The notes: generated from the letters alone by a model not told the origin. DNA of 64,000 nt from CALKAL01 sp051846895 (GCA_051846895.1 JBPYCQ010000001.1:124001-188000), one strand, 5' to 3'. Numbered from the stretch's first letter, positions 27,901-36,911 are shown. Program-made: numbers and translations.

Positions 27901-28078
27901 CTGTCCTGCCACCTGAAAGTTTCACAATATGTAAAAATATTGCTTGCATCTTTGGTGGTTCATCAAACCGATGAACACTCTCCAGAGCCGCGTCATACAA
28001 GAGTCTTTTTGCCTGAGAGATTCATACTTCAAGTACTTGCTCCGTCGGCGCTGTCATTAACAGTCTCTCCCCTTGTAA
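27895..28078 (-). promoter_or_regulatory. tandem glycine riboswitch
   Basis: Two consecutive gcvT-type aptamers. The first (about 28075-28008) has GGGGAGAGACTG, GCGCCGACGGAGCAAG and CTCTCAGGCAAAAAGAC. The second (about 27992-27895) has CTCTGGAGAGTGTTCATCGG, CACCAAAGATGCAAGC and CTTTCAGGTGGCAGGACAG. These are the conserved cores of the glycine aptamer, upstream of the glycine cleavage operon. In B. subtilis the same element turns gcvT-PA-PB on when glycine is high. Confidence 0.95.
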
Positions 28079-28202
28079 TCATTCGCATCATGATATTTGA
28101 TTTTTTGTACATAATAATAGTATATCTGAGTCACATTATATCATATGTTCATTCAAAGTGTCATCGTCGCACATGTTTTTAACAAGAGAGGAGCATGATT
28201 TT

Positions 28203-29822
28203 ATGACTCTACAAATAGACGATCATGACTTCACAACATATTCTGATAATCTAGATAATTATGAGTCTTCTGATTGGGAAACTTTTAAACAAGCCTATAC
28301 AATCAGTCAACTAAAATTAAATAAGAAAAATAAATTAACTAGTCTAAAGTTTTTACCAAAGCTAGAACTTATGCCACACCAAATGGATGCTGTTAAAGAA
28401 GTATTATTTAACATGCACGGCCGGGCAATTTTAGCAGATGAAGTAGGGCTTGGAAAAACAATAGAAGCTGGAGTTATTTTAAAAGAGTTAATGATAAAAG
28501 GTTTAGTCAAAAAAGTCCTAATATTGGTCCCATCTTCTTTAATCAGACAATGGGAAAATGAATTAAATCAAACCTTTTATATTCCAGCTAAAGCAAAACA
28601 TCGTTCATATCCATGGGCTGCTTATGATATTTGTATATCTTCAATAGATTTAGCAAAAAAAGAACCTCATGCAAGTGAAATATTAGACCAAGAATACGAT
28701 ATGTTAATTATTGATGAAGCTCACAGGCTCAAAAATCCGAAGACAAGAAACTATCAATTCGTTAAACAAATTAAATCAAATTATTGTTTACTTTTAACAG
28801 CCACACCTATTCAAAATAAAATTGATGAAATATTTTATCTCATGTCCATCGTCCGACCTGGATTATTAGGTGACAAATTGTCATTCAAAAAAGCTGTTAG
28901 AGAAGAACGTCATAATGGTGAAAACAATGTCATTCAAAAACTTATTAAACAATCAATGGTACGCAATAGACGTGCAGAAACAACGAATCAATGGACTGAT
29001 CGTCATATCCAAACGATAAAAGTAGATTTTACAGATGAAGAACAACAATTTTATGAGAAACTTGAATCCCTGCAAGCTGAGCATTCCTTTACAACTTTAA
29101 CTTTGAAAAGAGAAATTTGTTCAAGTAGGGAAGCTTGCTATCAGACGATTCAACAACAGAAATGGAATGAACCTTTTAAGAAAGAGCTTATGCAAAATAT
29201 CGAAGCACTACCCCACCATGCTAAAGCTTTAAAAACCGTGGAATTTGTAAAACAATTAAACGAAAAGTGTATCATTTTTACAGAATATAAATCGACGCAA
29301 ATTTATTTACAATGGCTGCTTCACCAAAATGGGATTTTATCAGTTACTTACAATGGAAAATTTAGAAAGAGTAAAAAAGAGTGGATGATTCAACTATTTA
29401 AAAATCAAGCTCAAGTATTAATTGCGACAGATGCTGGTGGCGAAGGGCTTAACCTACAATTTTGTAACCACATGATTCATTACGATTTGCCGTGGAATCC
29501 AATGAAGCTTGAGCAACGTATCGGTAGAATTCATCGCTATGGTCAAGAGAAAGACGTCAATATTTATTATGTTGTTCTAAATAATACAATTGATGATAGA
29601 ATTTTAAATCTCTTATACGACAAGCTCGATTTATTTAAAGATGTCATAGGTGAACTTGATCAAATTTTAAGTCGTTTAGGTATCAGCAACTTAGAAAGCG
29701 AAATCGGGGAGATTATTGAAGAATCTAGATCAGAAAGAGAAGCAAATATTAAAATTGATAATTTATTATCAGTTATTAATGATAGTCGTGTTGAAGGGGA
29801 CGTTATGAATGAATCAAGTTGA
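28203..29822 (+). CDS. yqhH: SNF2/RapA-like DEAD/H-box helicase YqhH
   Basis: Swi2/Snf2 family ATPase. Motif I is DEVGLGKTIEAG, motif II DEAH, motif III LTATP, and the C-terminal helicase motifs are GGEGLNLQFCN and QRIGRIHRYGQ. It lacks extra domains and is about 540 residues long. A GTG at 28158 gives a longer frame, but AGAGAGGAG lies upstream of the ATG at 28203, which is preferred. The last 14 nt overlap yqhG. Probable double-stranded-DNA translocase or RNA-polymerase recycling factor; exact role unknown. Confidence 0.88.
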   Translation: MTLQIDDHDFTTYSDNLDNYESSDWETFKQAYTISQLKLNKKNKLTSLKFLPKLELMPHQMDAVKEVLFNMHGRAILADEVGLGKTIEAGVILKELMIKGLVKKVLILVPSSLIRQWENELNQTFYIPAKAKHRSYPWAAYDICISSIDLAKKEPHASEILDQEYDMLIIDEAHRLKNPKTRNYQFVKQIKSNYCLLLTATPIQNKIDEIFYLMSIVRPGLLGDKLSFKKAVREERHNGENNVIQKLIKQSMVRNRRAETTNQWTDRHIQTIKVDFTDEEQQFYEKLESLQAEHSFTTLTLKREICSSREACYQTIQQQKWNEPFKKELMQNIEALPHHAKALKTVEFVKQLNEKCIIFTEYKSTQIYLQWLLHQNGILSVTYNGKFRKSKKEWMIQLFKNQAQVLIATDAGGEGLNLQFCNHMIHYDLPWNPMKLEQRIGRIHRYGQEKDVNIYYVVLNNTIDDRILNLLYDKLDLFKDVIGELDQILSRLGISNLESEIGEIIEESRSEREANIKIDNLLSVINDSRVEGDVMNESS

Positions 29823-30618
29823 GATCCACCAATTTTTGTATCAATTTTTCACTAAAAGACAAGCAACGGTTATTAACAATGAACAAGGGTTATTAACGGT
29901 TAAATTAACTGAACAATTAGATCAACAATTAATGAATCGTCCATTTTATTGGCAATATGTTAAAAAGCTAGGTTATCAAGGAGATCCAATGACGGTTACA
30001 TTCATCTCGGATGAACAGAAAAAAGAGGAAAAAGGCGAATGGGTACACTTTGGTTCTCCTAGGCTTGAGCAACTATTTCAAATTATTTTACAAGACGGAA
30101 AGTATGCCGAACTATATGAAAATGTTCAGGTGACAAATGAAAGAACTGCTTTATATCCGTGGTTTGTCTGTAATTTTATTGTTAGATATCAGGGTGCCTT
30201 TGTGAATGATGAACTAATAAGTATTGGAGTTCTTTTAACGAATGGTACGATGCGTTTTCGATTTATGGATGAGATTATTGATGAAATATTTAAAGACAAC
30301 ATTCCAGATTATTGCTATAAAATACCTCACATCATCTCGCCTACTCGAGCGAGTACTTTAGTCAATCAGGAGATTAAGCAACGTATTAAACAGAAATCAA
30401 ACGACTTTGAACAGCAATCATTAAACTTGTATAAAAACGAATTGGAGTTAATTGATGAGCTATTTAAAAAACGTGAAGATGATGAAATTGATTCGTTAAA
30501 AAAGAATAACGAACAACAAATTTATAATAGACTCTTTCCACAAGTTAAATTACAAGTTATTAACAGCGGGCTGTTTTATTTAACAAAAGACAAAACAAAC
30601 CAATTAATGACTATATAA
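29809..30618 (+). CDS. yqhG: YqhG family protein
   Basis: 269-residue soluble protein, recognised by its overlap with the SNF2 helicase gene, the same pair as in B. subtilis (yqhH-yqhG), and the family-typical start MNQVEIHQFLYQFF. It has no known catalytic motif; the C-terminal third is rich in charged helices. The tight overlap suggests it partners with the helicase. Confidence 0.82.
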   Translation: MNQVEIHQFLYQFFTKRQATVINNEQGLLTVKLTEQLDQQLMNRPFYWQYVKKLGYQGDPMTVTFISDEQKKEEKGEWVHFGSPRLEQLFQIILQDGKYAELYENVQVTNERTALYPWFVCNFIVRYQGAFVNDELISIGVLLTNGTMRFRFMDEIIDEIFKDNIPDYCYKIPHIISPTRASTLVNQEIKQRIKQKSNDFEQQSLNLYKNELELIDELFKKREDDEIDSLKKNNEQQIYNRLFPQVKLQVINSGLFYLTKDKTNQLMTI

Positions 30619-30648
30619 TTTTTTTAAAAAATTTTAATTACGTACTAT

Positions 30649-30709
30649 TAATATTTTCTCGCTTTTTTGATGTGAATATATCAAAAATGAGCGAGAAAAT
30701 ATTTTTTTC
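30649..30709 (+). terminator. terminator of the yqhH-yqhG unit
   Basis: A long inverted repeat: AATATTTTCTCGC (from 30650) pairs with GCGAGAAAATATT (ending near 30704), with a further inner TTGAT/ATCAA stem, then a T run. Confidence 0.85.
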
Positions 30710-30757
30710 TTAAAAAGTGACAGTTTTTCGTGATATTGACTCTTCTTGAATAACCGA

Positions 30758-31252
30758 TTATAAATGAAGATGATGAATGATTTCTTGGATTATTTTATTA
30801 ATAGATTGGTCTTTAATGTGTATTCGAATTGATGCCACAGCTTGATAGTACTTTCTTCTTTCTATAAAGAGTTGTTCTCTTTTTTCATTTCCTTGTCTCC
30901 ATAAAGGTCTTTGAGTATCTTTATTTAACCTTTTTTCAATAACGTCCAAGTCCGGGTCAAGCCAAACAACAGTCATATGTTTTAATATTTGGCGATTTTC
31001 TTCCTTTAAGACAATGCCTCCACCAGTAGCAATCACTGTATCGGATTCTGGGATGTTTTTCAAAATATTAGTTTCAATATCTCTAAAACCACTTTCATCA
31101 TATTTTTCAAATAAGTCTTTAATTGACATTGCATATTGCTCTTCAATTAATTTATCAGTATCAAGAAAGGGAATGTTTAAATATGTCGCAAGGACCTCTC
31201 CAATTGTTGTTTTTCCAGCCCCCATAAACCCAATTAGTGCAATTGATTTCAT
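30758..31252 (-). CDS. aroK: shikimate kinase
   Basis: ATP-dependent phosphorylation of shikimate. 164 residues with the P-loop GFMGAGKTT at 8-16, the shikimate-binding DTDKLIEE, GGGIVL (about 77-82) and the lid RPLW. Its start is only 33 nt from the divergent comGA, so the comG promoter must lie within the 5' part of aroK. In B. subtilis aroK lies elsewhere. Confidence 0.95.
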   Translation of the reverse strand: MKSIALIGFMGAGKTTIGEVLATYLNIPFLDTDKLIEEQYAMSIKDLFEKYDESGFRDIETNILKNIPESDTVIATGGGIVLKEENRQILKHMTVVWLDPDLDVIEKRLNKDTQRPLWRQGNEKREQLFIERRKYYQAVASIRIHIKDQSINKIIQEIIHHLHL

Positions 31253-31285
31253 AAGATCACCTCTAAATAAAGGAGTGTAGTCATA

Positions 31286-32290
31286 GTGATTAATCCTGAA
31301 ACAATCTCAAAAACAATTATAACCGATGCGATTAATCGTGGAACGACTGATATTCATTTTACACCAAATGATGAGAGTGTGGCGATTCACTTCCGAATTA
31401 ACGGATATCGTTGGTTTTATAAAGAATTACCATTGAAGGTATATCAATTGCTTTTGAGTTATTATAAGTTCAACTCTGGAATGGACATCGCTGAAAAGTA
31501 TATCCCTCAAAGCGGAACATTAATATTCAATTTTGAAAAGCATGCTTTTCATTTGCGGCTGTCAACGTTACCAACAAAGCTTAACGAAAGTTTAGCTATT
31601 CGCTTATTATCGACTGACTTTTTTCCTAAATTAGATGAACTTTTTCTATTTCCTTCTCAATCTGAACGTCTAATGAATTGGATGGAGATGCCCGCGGGAA
31701 TCATCCTATTCACTGGCCCAACTGGAAGTGGTAAGACGACATCTATGTATGCATTAATTAAAGAAGCTACCGAAAAGCATGGATTTCAAGCTATTACATT
31801 AGAAGATCCTGTTGAGCATCCTATCAACAATTTATTGCAAGTTCAAGTTAATGAAAAGGTAGGTTTTGATTATCATATCGGTTTAAAAGCAGCTTTAAGG
31901 CACGATCCAGATTTAATTATGGTTGGTGAGATAAGAGATGAAAATACAGCTAGATTCGCATTTCGCGCTGCCCTCACCGGACATTTAGTATTAAGCACTG
32001 TTCATGCTCGAAATGCCTATGGAACAATATTTAGACTTAAAGAGATGGGAATTAATAAAGTAGACATGAAAGAATCAATTATTGGTATTTGCTCTCAACA
32101 ATTAATTGCAATAAATCAAATAGAAAGGCGTAAAATCCGTGGAAGAGCTGCTATAGCTGAGTTATTAACCGGTCAGTACTTATTGCATGCTATAGATGGT
32201 ATTCCGCCAGAAAAGCAAATGGGATTTTATTCTTTTGAACGACTAAGGAGGAAGGCTCATGCGCTTGGCTTTACATCGCTTTCGAGTTAA
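31286..32290 (+). CDS. comGA: competence secretion ATPase ComGA
   Basis: Hexameric ATPase that powers assembly of the DNA-uptake pseudopilus. Walker A is FTGPTGSGKTTSM (about 147-159), the Asp box is TLEDPVEH, and Walker B lies in LIMVGEIRDENTARFAFRAALTG followed by TVHARNA. The start is a GTG with AAAGGAG upstream. It overlaps comGB by 32 nt. Confidence 0.95.
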   Translation: MINPETISKTIITDAINRGTTDIHFTPNDESVAIHFRINGYRWFYKELPLKVYQLLLSYYKFNSGMDIAEKYIPQSGTLIFNFEKHAFHLRLSTLPTKLNESLAIRLLSTDFFPKLDELFLFPSQSERLMNWMEMPAGIILFTGPTGSGKTTSMYALIKEATEKHGFQAITLEDPVEHPINNLLQVQVNEKVGFDYHIGLKAALRHDPDLIMVGEIRDENTARFAFRAALTGHLVLSTVHARNAYGTIFRLKEMGINKVDMKESIIGICSQQLIAINQIERRKIRGRAAIAELLTGQYLLHAIDGIPPEKQMGFYSFERLRRKAHALGFTSLSS

Positions 32291-33299
32291 AAATCTTTCA
32301 TTAAACGAGCAAATATATTTTTTAGACAGATTAACAAAGTTATTAGAAAAAAATTACACATTTAAACGTTCATTGCAAATGATGACTTATGATCCAGAGT
32401 ATTCACAACTTGCAACTAAATTTATAGATTTACTTCATAAAGGCAATCCAGTAGAACATTGCTTTCGATATCTGAAGTTCGAATCAACCGTAGTAGCATA
32501 CATGTATTTTACAAAAGAGGCAGGTGATATAATTGATCAAATTAGAAATTGTAATGAACTATTAAAGATGAAAGCACAATTTAAACAGAAACTTCAAGAA
32601 ATTATTCGTTACCCATTATTTCTACTAATTATAAGCCTTGTCCTTTTTATTTTTATGTCTACGTATTTATTTCCTCTTTATAGAAGCATGCTTAATCATA
32701 TGAATAGTGATCAATCAATGACTATATTTTATTCTGTCGATTTAATTTTTAAAATAGTCATTATCTCGATTTTAAGTTTAGTTTTAATATCAATGATTAT
32801 TTATTATTTTATATATAAAAAACTAAGCGTACCGCAGCAAATCATTTGGATTAAACGTCTGCCTATTGTTTCCAAACTGTATAGTTGGTTGACTAGTATG
32901 CAATTCGCTTATCATATATCGTCTATTCTTCAAAGTGGACGGAATATAAAAGAAGCATTGAACATTATGAATGAACAACACGAATTAAAAGTCATTCAAT
33001 ATTATTCCAACAAAATTATCCAAGATCTATCCAAAGGTCATAGTTTACCAAAAGCGATTGAACCTCTTGAACTAATAGAAAGAGAATTAAAGCTTTTAAT
33101 TCAACGATCTGACGAAGATGGTACATTACTACGAGATTTACAGGCATATGCTGCATTAGTTCTAGCAACCGTTGATCAAAAAATAAAACGACTTATCCTC
33201 ATTATTCAGCCGACATTGTATTCAATCATCGGAATTTTTATTGTATTAATCTACTTCTTTGCCCTCTTTCCAATGTTTCAAATTATTCAACAAATATAA
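32259..33299 (+). CDS. comGB: competence pseudopilus assembly membrane protein ComGB
   Basis: GspF/PilC family integral membrane protein of 346 residues with three transmembrane segments (about 117-140, 163-188, 315-340). It organises pilin assembly with ComGA. AAGGAGG precedes the ATG. The gene overlaps comGA in another frame. Confidence 0.93.
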   Translation: MRLALHRFRVKNLSLNEQIYFLDRLTKLLEKNYTFKRSLQMMTYDPEYSQLATKFIDLLHKGNPVEHCFRYLKFESTVVAYMYFTKEAGDIIDQIRNCNELLKMKAQFKQKLQEIIRYPLFLLIISLVLFIFMSTYLFPLYRSMLNHMNSDQSMTIFYSVDLIFKIVIISILSLVLISMIIYYFIYKKLSVPQQIIWIKRLPIVSKLYSWLTSMQFAYHISSILQSGRNIKEALNIMNEQHELKVIQYYSNKIIQDLSKGHSLPKAIEPLELIERELKLLIQRSDEDGTLLRDLQAYAALVLATVDQKIKRLILIIQPTLYSIIGIFIVLIYFFALFPMFQIIQQI

Positions 33300-33321
33300 A
33301 ATTAGAAAGGAAAGTTACGTC

Positions 33322-33642
33322 ATGTATAAAAACAATTCAGGATTTACACTGATCGAAATGTTAATTGTTCTCTTAGTTATTTCTGTCTTACTTCTAATTA
33401 CTATACCGAATGTTACAAAACACAATTCAGTTATTAATGATAAAGGCTGTGAAGCTTATATTGAAGTTGTACAAGCTCAAGTTGAACTTTATAAACTCGA
33501 TCATCAAGGCAAAGAACCAACTAGTCTATCTCAATTAGTGGATGAATACATACCAAGAGATACATGCCCTGATGAACAAACCAAGTTAGTACTAAATGAA
33601 GGACGTGTCGTGAAAAGTAATGAAATCAATACTGGAGAATAG
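33322..33642 (+). CDS. comGC: major competence pseudopilin ComGC
   Basis: Major subunit of the DNA-uptake pseudopilus. The prepilin motif NNSGFTLIEML places the cleavage before Phe, with Glu at +5, followed by a hydrophobic helix. Two cysteines (KGC and DTC) fit the intramolecular disulfide of ComGC. The start at 33322 has AAAGGAAAG upstream; the frame before it overlaps comGB and is rejected. 106 residues. Confidence 0.94.
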   Translation: MYKNNSGFTLIEMLIVLLVISVLLLITIPNVTKHNSVINDKGCEAYIEVVQAQVELYKLDHQGKEPTSLSQLVDEYIPRDTCPDEQTKLVLNEGRVVKSNEINTGE

Positions 33643-34072
33643 ATATCGAGGCTTTACATTAATCGAGATGTTAATTGTTTTAACTATTGTTTTGATAATC
33701 ATCCATGGGACCACTATTATTTTCAATAACGCTGGAAAGCAATTAACATTTGATCAGTTTATTGAATCATTTGAAAAAGATATTTTCATGATTCAACAGC
33801 ATACGCTTACTACTCGAGAGATGTTGTCTTTATATTTTAATACTAGGGAAAATTATTACGTCATTTATGATTCTATGTTAAATCCAGAACTGATTAGAAG
33901 AGATTATGATCCAAGTATAAAAATAACCTTTGATACTTTACACAATCCAATTCGATTTAAGCCTTCTGGGAATATATTAAATCCAGGAACAATGTTCATT
34001 AAGTATCACGATGATAATTATGAAATAAAATTTCCATTTGGAAAAGGAAGATTTTATGTATCTAAAAAGTAA
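33620..34072 (+). CDS. comGD: minor pseudopilin ComGD
   Basis: Minor pilin of 150 residues with a classic type III signal YRGFTLIEMLIVL, which has Glu at +5 and a basic leader of 11 residues. It overlaps comGC by 23 nt. Probably part of the pilus tip complex. Confidence 0.92.
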   Translation: MKSILENRYRGFTLIEMLIVLTIVLIIIHGTTIIFNNAGKQLTFDQFIESFEKDIFMIQQHTLTTREMLSLYFNTRENYYVIYDSMLNPELIRRDYDPSIKITFDTLHNPIRFKPSGNILNPGTMFIKYHDDNYEIKFPFGKGRFYVSKK

Positions 34073-34403
34073 ACGAGGATATGTGATGCAAGATTTACTT
34101 TTAGCCTTGAGTTGCCTTCTAGTCATCTCATCCTTTTTTATTCCGTTTTTAAGTCATATTGCTACTCATTATAAAAATACGGAATTAAACTTTTTGGCAG
34201 AAGAGATTCTGGATGATGAGCTAATTAATATAAGTACTCAAGAATCATTTCCACCCTTTTTAACTGCTGAGAGAAATCAATATGCTTTTAATTTAACTTT
34301 CCAGCTTGATGGTTTTCATTTATTAGGTTGTATCAATTGGAAAAATGCACAATCAAAACCAGAAAGAATGTGTCGCTATGTTCCAAACTTTAAAAAAGAG
34401 TAA
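34056..34403 (+). CDS. comGE: minor pseudopilin ComGE
   Basis: 115-residue minor pilin. KRGYVMQDLLLAL fits a prepilin site with Asp rather than Glu at +5. The start at 34056 is chosen for the GGAAG 6 nt upstream; it overlaps comGD by 17 nt. Weak sequence conservation; the name rests on operon position and the signal. Confidence 0.83.
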   Translation: MYLKSKRGYVMQDLLLALSCLLVISSFFIPFLSHIATHYKNTELNFLAEEILDDELINISTQESFPPFLTAERNQYAFNLTFQLDGFHLLGCINWKNAQSKPERMCRYVPNFKKE

Positions 34404-34827
34404 TGGATATACGTTATTATCCGTACTACTTTCATTAACGATTTTTTTAATTATTACTCCTATGACTTCGTATATTCTTAAACCTTTAAATACGTTAAAT
34501 AATTATAATTATTATCAGCAATATGAAATGAGCCAATTCAAATTTTTTGTAAAGACGGAATTGAATAAATCAAAAGATATTATCATTGAACGAGATAAAA
34601 TTCATTTTATCCATCATGATCAAACCATTGTTACTTTTGAGAAATATACCAATCTTATTAGAAGACGCAAAAATATGACTGGACATGAAGTGTTATTGCA
34701 AGGAGTTAAACAACTTACTATAGAACAAATAAATGAGAACACATTTATCATTGTCATAACAAGAGGAGATGGACATGAACAACGACAAGTGTATTTTTTT
34801 AAACGTAAGGAAGAATATTCAGAATGA
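34378..34827 (+). CDS. comGF: minor pseudopilin ComGF
   Basis: 149-residue minor pilin with a prepilin-like leader KKSNGYTLLSVLLSL, lacking an acidic +5 residue. It ends in a domain with RDKIHFIHHDQTIVTF. It overlaps comGE by 26 nt and comGG by 53 nt. The earlier in-frame ATG at 34345 lies inside comGE and has no ribosome binding site. Named by position and leader. Confidence 0.82.
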   Translation: MFQTLKKSNGYTLLSVLLSLTIFLIITPMTSYILKPLNTLNNYNYYQQYEMSQFKFFVKTELNKSKDIIIERDKIHFIHHDQTIVTFEKYTNLIRRRKNMTGHEVLLQGVKQLTIEQINENTFIIVITRGDGHEQRQVYFFKRKEEYSE

Positions 34828-35161
34828 AAAAGGTATTGTTCTTCCTTATATCCTCTTTTTATTATTAATATTGTCAGCATTTATAACGACAGCGTTTACT
34901 CATATTGAATTTAACATCAAACAAGAAGCATATCTAAAAGAACAAACAATCATTCAGGATTTAATTCAACTATCAATTAATGACTTTTTCTCTATGAAGG
35001 ACGAGATTGAAATAACAACAAAACAAAACGACCTAACGTTTACTTATCTTACCGGTCGTACAAATGTAAGTTATTATTTAAAAGACGAAAATCGAATACA
35101 CCTCACGATTAATGTCTTATTAAAGAATGGTAAGTCTTTTCGTACAATTATTGATGTATAA
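34775..35161 (+). CDS. comGG: minor pseudopilin ComGG
   Basis: 128-residue last gene of the comG operon. NEKGIVLPYILFLLL gives a prepilin-like leader with a Tyr at +5. GAGGAG lies 6 nt before the ATG at 34775. Similar N-terminal divergence is seen in ComGG homologues. The tRNA-Gln gene follows 39 nt downstream. Confidence 0.82.
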   Translation: MNNDKCIFLNVRKNIQNEKGIVLPYILFLLLILSAFITTAFTHIEFNIKQEAYLKEQTIIQDLIQLSINDFFSMKDEIEITTKQNDLTFTYLTGRTNVSYYLKDENRIHLTINVLLKNGKSFRTIIDV

Positions 35162-35200
35162 AATTGAAAAAAATAATTATAATAAGTATTGTTTCCTTAT

Positions 35201-35272
35201 TGGGCTATAGCCAAGCGGTAAGGCAACGGGTTTTGGTCCCGTTACTCCCAGGTTCGAATCCTGGTAGCCCAG
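35201..35272 (+). tRNA. tRNA-Gln (anticodon TTG)
   Basis: A 72-nt cloverleaf: acceptor TGGGCTA/TAGCCCA, anticodon stem ACGGG/CCCGT around loop TTTTGGT (anticodon TTG), T arm CCAGG TTCGAAT CCTGG. CCA is not encoded. Confidence 0.96.
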
Positions 35273-35375
35273 TTCCTAGTCTACGTCATAAAATGTTCAC
35301 TAATCTTCATTTACAATATTATTTATATTGTATATAATAGCTTTGACGAGTTCCTGCACAGAAGGAGGAAATAAT

Positions 35376-35618
35376 ATGGATCGTGTTTTTCGTGGTCTAG
35401 CTTTTTGGACTGGAATTTTTACTGTAATGTTTTATGCAGGGGATATGATTGAACTTTCTCTACTCTTCTTAGCGCAAACAATTTTCTTCTTAGGAGTAGG
35501 GTACTTAAAACTTTCCGAACGTCTTTATATGTACCTTTTCGGAGCTTATTTAACTGTATTTATGGTAGGGTTCACTTATTACGTTACATTTATTTTGGAA
35601 CCTAGTTTTGCGCACTAA
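35376..35618 (+). CDS. yqgY: DUF2626 family membrane protein YqgY
   Basis: 80-residue protein with two to three hydrophobic segments (RGLAFWTGIFTVMFYAGD at the start). AAGGAGG precedes the ATG at 35376; the upstream in-frame extension is rejected for lack of a ribosome binding site. Conserved in Bacillaceae with no known function. Confidence 0.85.
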   Translation: MDRVFRGLAFWTGIFTVMFYAGDMIELSLLFLAQTIFFLGVGYLKLSERLYMYLFGAYLTVFMVGFTYYVTFILEPSFAH

Positions 35619-35620
35619 TA

Positions 35621-35655
35621 AAAAGATGACTCATAAATTGAGTCATCTTTTTTAT
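35621..35655. terminator. bidirectional terminator after yqgY
   Basis: A 13-bp perfect stem (35621-35633 with 35639-35651) and a 5-nt loop, with T-rich flank on one side and A-rich on the other; shared with the convergent yqgX. Confidence 0.9.
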
Positions 35656-35668
35656 TTATAATTGAACA

Positions 35669-36298
35669 CTAAACTAAAAAAGGATTAAAACGCCTCTCAG
35701 CCTCAATTGTTGTTGCAGGACCATGACCAGGATAAACTTTTGTCTCTTGAGGTAGTGTGAATAGCTTTTTTTTAATACTTAAAATAAGTTGTTCATGATT
35801 ACCAAATGGCAAATCTGTTCTTCCAATGGAACGTTCAAATAAAGTATCCCCAGCTATGATAAGTGCATCTTTTGGAAAATAGAAAGAAAGACTACCTGGA
35901 GAATGCCCTGGTGTATGTAATACATTAAACTCAAACGGCCCAATATTCAATGGTCCTTCATCAATGATATGTTCTGGCATTTTTTCAGCCGATATTTGTC
36001 CTACCATAAAACGACTTGAACCGTTTAATTCTGGGTTAATTAACCATTCTTTCTCCTGTTCATGCATATAAACCTCTATTCGATATTCCGTTCTTAATTG
36101 CTCAACAGCGCCAATATGATCAAAGTGAGCATGGGTTAATAAAATTGCTATTGGATTCAACTGGTTGTTATTCAAATACTCCTTAAGATCATCATAATCA
36201 CCACCTGGGTCAATAATTAATGCTTGTTTTTCTTTTTCAAGAATATAACAGTTCGTTCCGAGTAAACCTAAAGATAAAGAATGAATATTATTGTTCAC
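35669..36298 (-). CDS. yqgX: metallo-beta-lactamase fold hydrolase YqgX
   Basis: Glyoxalase II-like hydrolase of 209 residues with an intact binuclear metal site: THAHFDHIG, HTPGHSPGS, GDTLFERSIGRTD and GHGPATT. Substrate uncertain; hydroxyacylglutathione-type or bacillithiol-linked thioesters are possible. Confidence 0.92.
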   Translation of the reverse strand: MNNNIHSLSLGLLGTNCYILEKEKQALIIDPGGDYDDLKEYLNNNQLNPIAILLTHAHFDHIGAVEQLRTEYRIEVYMHEQEKEWLINPELNGSSRFMVGQISAEKMPEHIIDEGPLNIGPFEFNVLHTPGHSPGSLSFYFPKDALIIAGDTLFERSIGRTDLPFGNHEQLILSIKKKLFTLPQETKVYPGHGPATTIEAERRFNPFLV

Positions 36299-36454
36299 AA
36301 AATGTTCCTCCTTTTTGTACCCTGTTTTTACCGTTTTGACTCGACAGGCGTACTATTTTTGTATAAAATAAATGAGAGTGAAGACTTATGGACATAAATA
36401 ATAATATTGAAACTTGTTTTTTCAACAATGTCATACAAGGAGGGCAATGTTCTA

Positions 36455-36628
36455 ATGGTATTAGGTATTATTTTATTATTAGTAGCTGTATTAAGTTTAA
36501 TCGCAGTATTTAGAGAAATCAAGAACCGTAATGTACTATCAGTTCTATTCGCTGGAGCTGCAACTGCAGTCTTTGGATGGTTCTCGGTCATGACAATTTT
36601 AAGCGAATTGTTCCCAGACAAATTTTAA
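36455..36628 (+). CDS. yqgW: DUF2759 family small membrane protein YqgW
   Basis: 57 residues with two hydrophobic segments (about 3-20 and 30-50). AAGGAGGG lies 11 nt before the ATG at 36455; the earlier in-frame codons lack a signal. Conserved among Bacillaceae at this place; function unknown. Confidence 0.78.
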   Translation: MVLGIILLLVAVLSLIAVFREIKNRNVLSVLFAGAATAVFGWFSVMTILSELFPDKF

Positions 36629-36633
36629 TAAAA

Positions 36634-36673
36634 TCGAAGGCTCTCCACGATAAGAGATGCCTTCGGTTTTTTT
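36634..36673 (+). terminator. terminator after yqgW
   Basis: CGAAGGC (36635-36641) pairs with GCCTTCG (36659-36665), with a long loop and a T run of seven. Confidence 0.8.
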
Positions 36674-36782
36674 ATTAACTTATTCATCAGGATTCATACA
36701 TTAAAAAAGGTCTAAGTTAAAGTTGGATGATGGGACATAACTAGGTGATTAAAACTAGTAACGAACAATAACCAATATAGCT

Positions 36783-36852
36783 TGGGCATATACGTAGACT
36801 CCTGTGGGAACAGCGCGAGCCTTGAGCCGTGCTCGCTGAAGGAATCTGCCTG
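36783..36852. repeat. degenerate Bacillaceae intergenic repeat
   Basis: The stretch containing GTAGACTCCTGTGGGAACAG followed by CGCGAGC resembles a repeat often seen between genes in Bacillaceae (GACTCCTGCGGGAACAGCGCGAG-type). It can fold, with CGAGC (36815-36819) pairing with GCTCG (36830-36834). It lies in the 280-nt gap between yqgW and the LTA synthase gene, which otherwise holds no gene. Recognition is from memory, not from a search. Confidence 0.45.
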
Positions 36853-36911
36853 GAATCAAAAAAAGTAACAGTTTCGCTTCCGGAATTTTACTCATACCCC
36901 ATCAGAACCTT

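Noticed and set aside
27940..28182. Plus-strand ORF across the glycine riboswitch
   Set aside because: Antisense to conserved aptamer sequence; no ribosome binding site.
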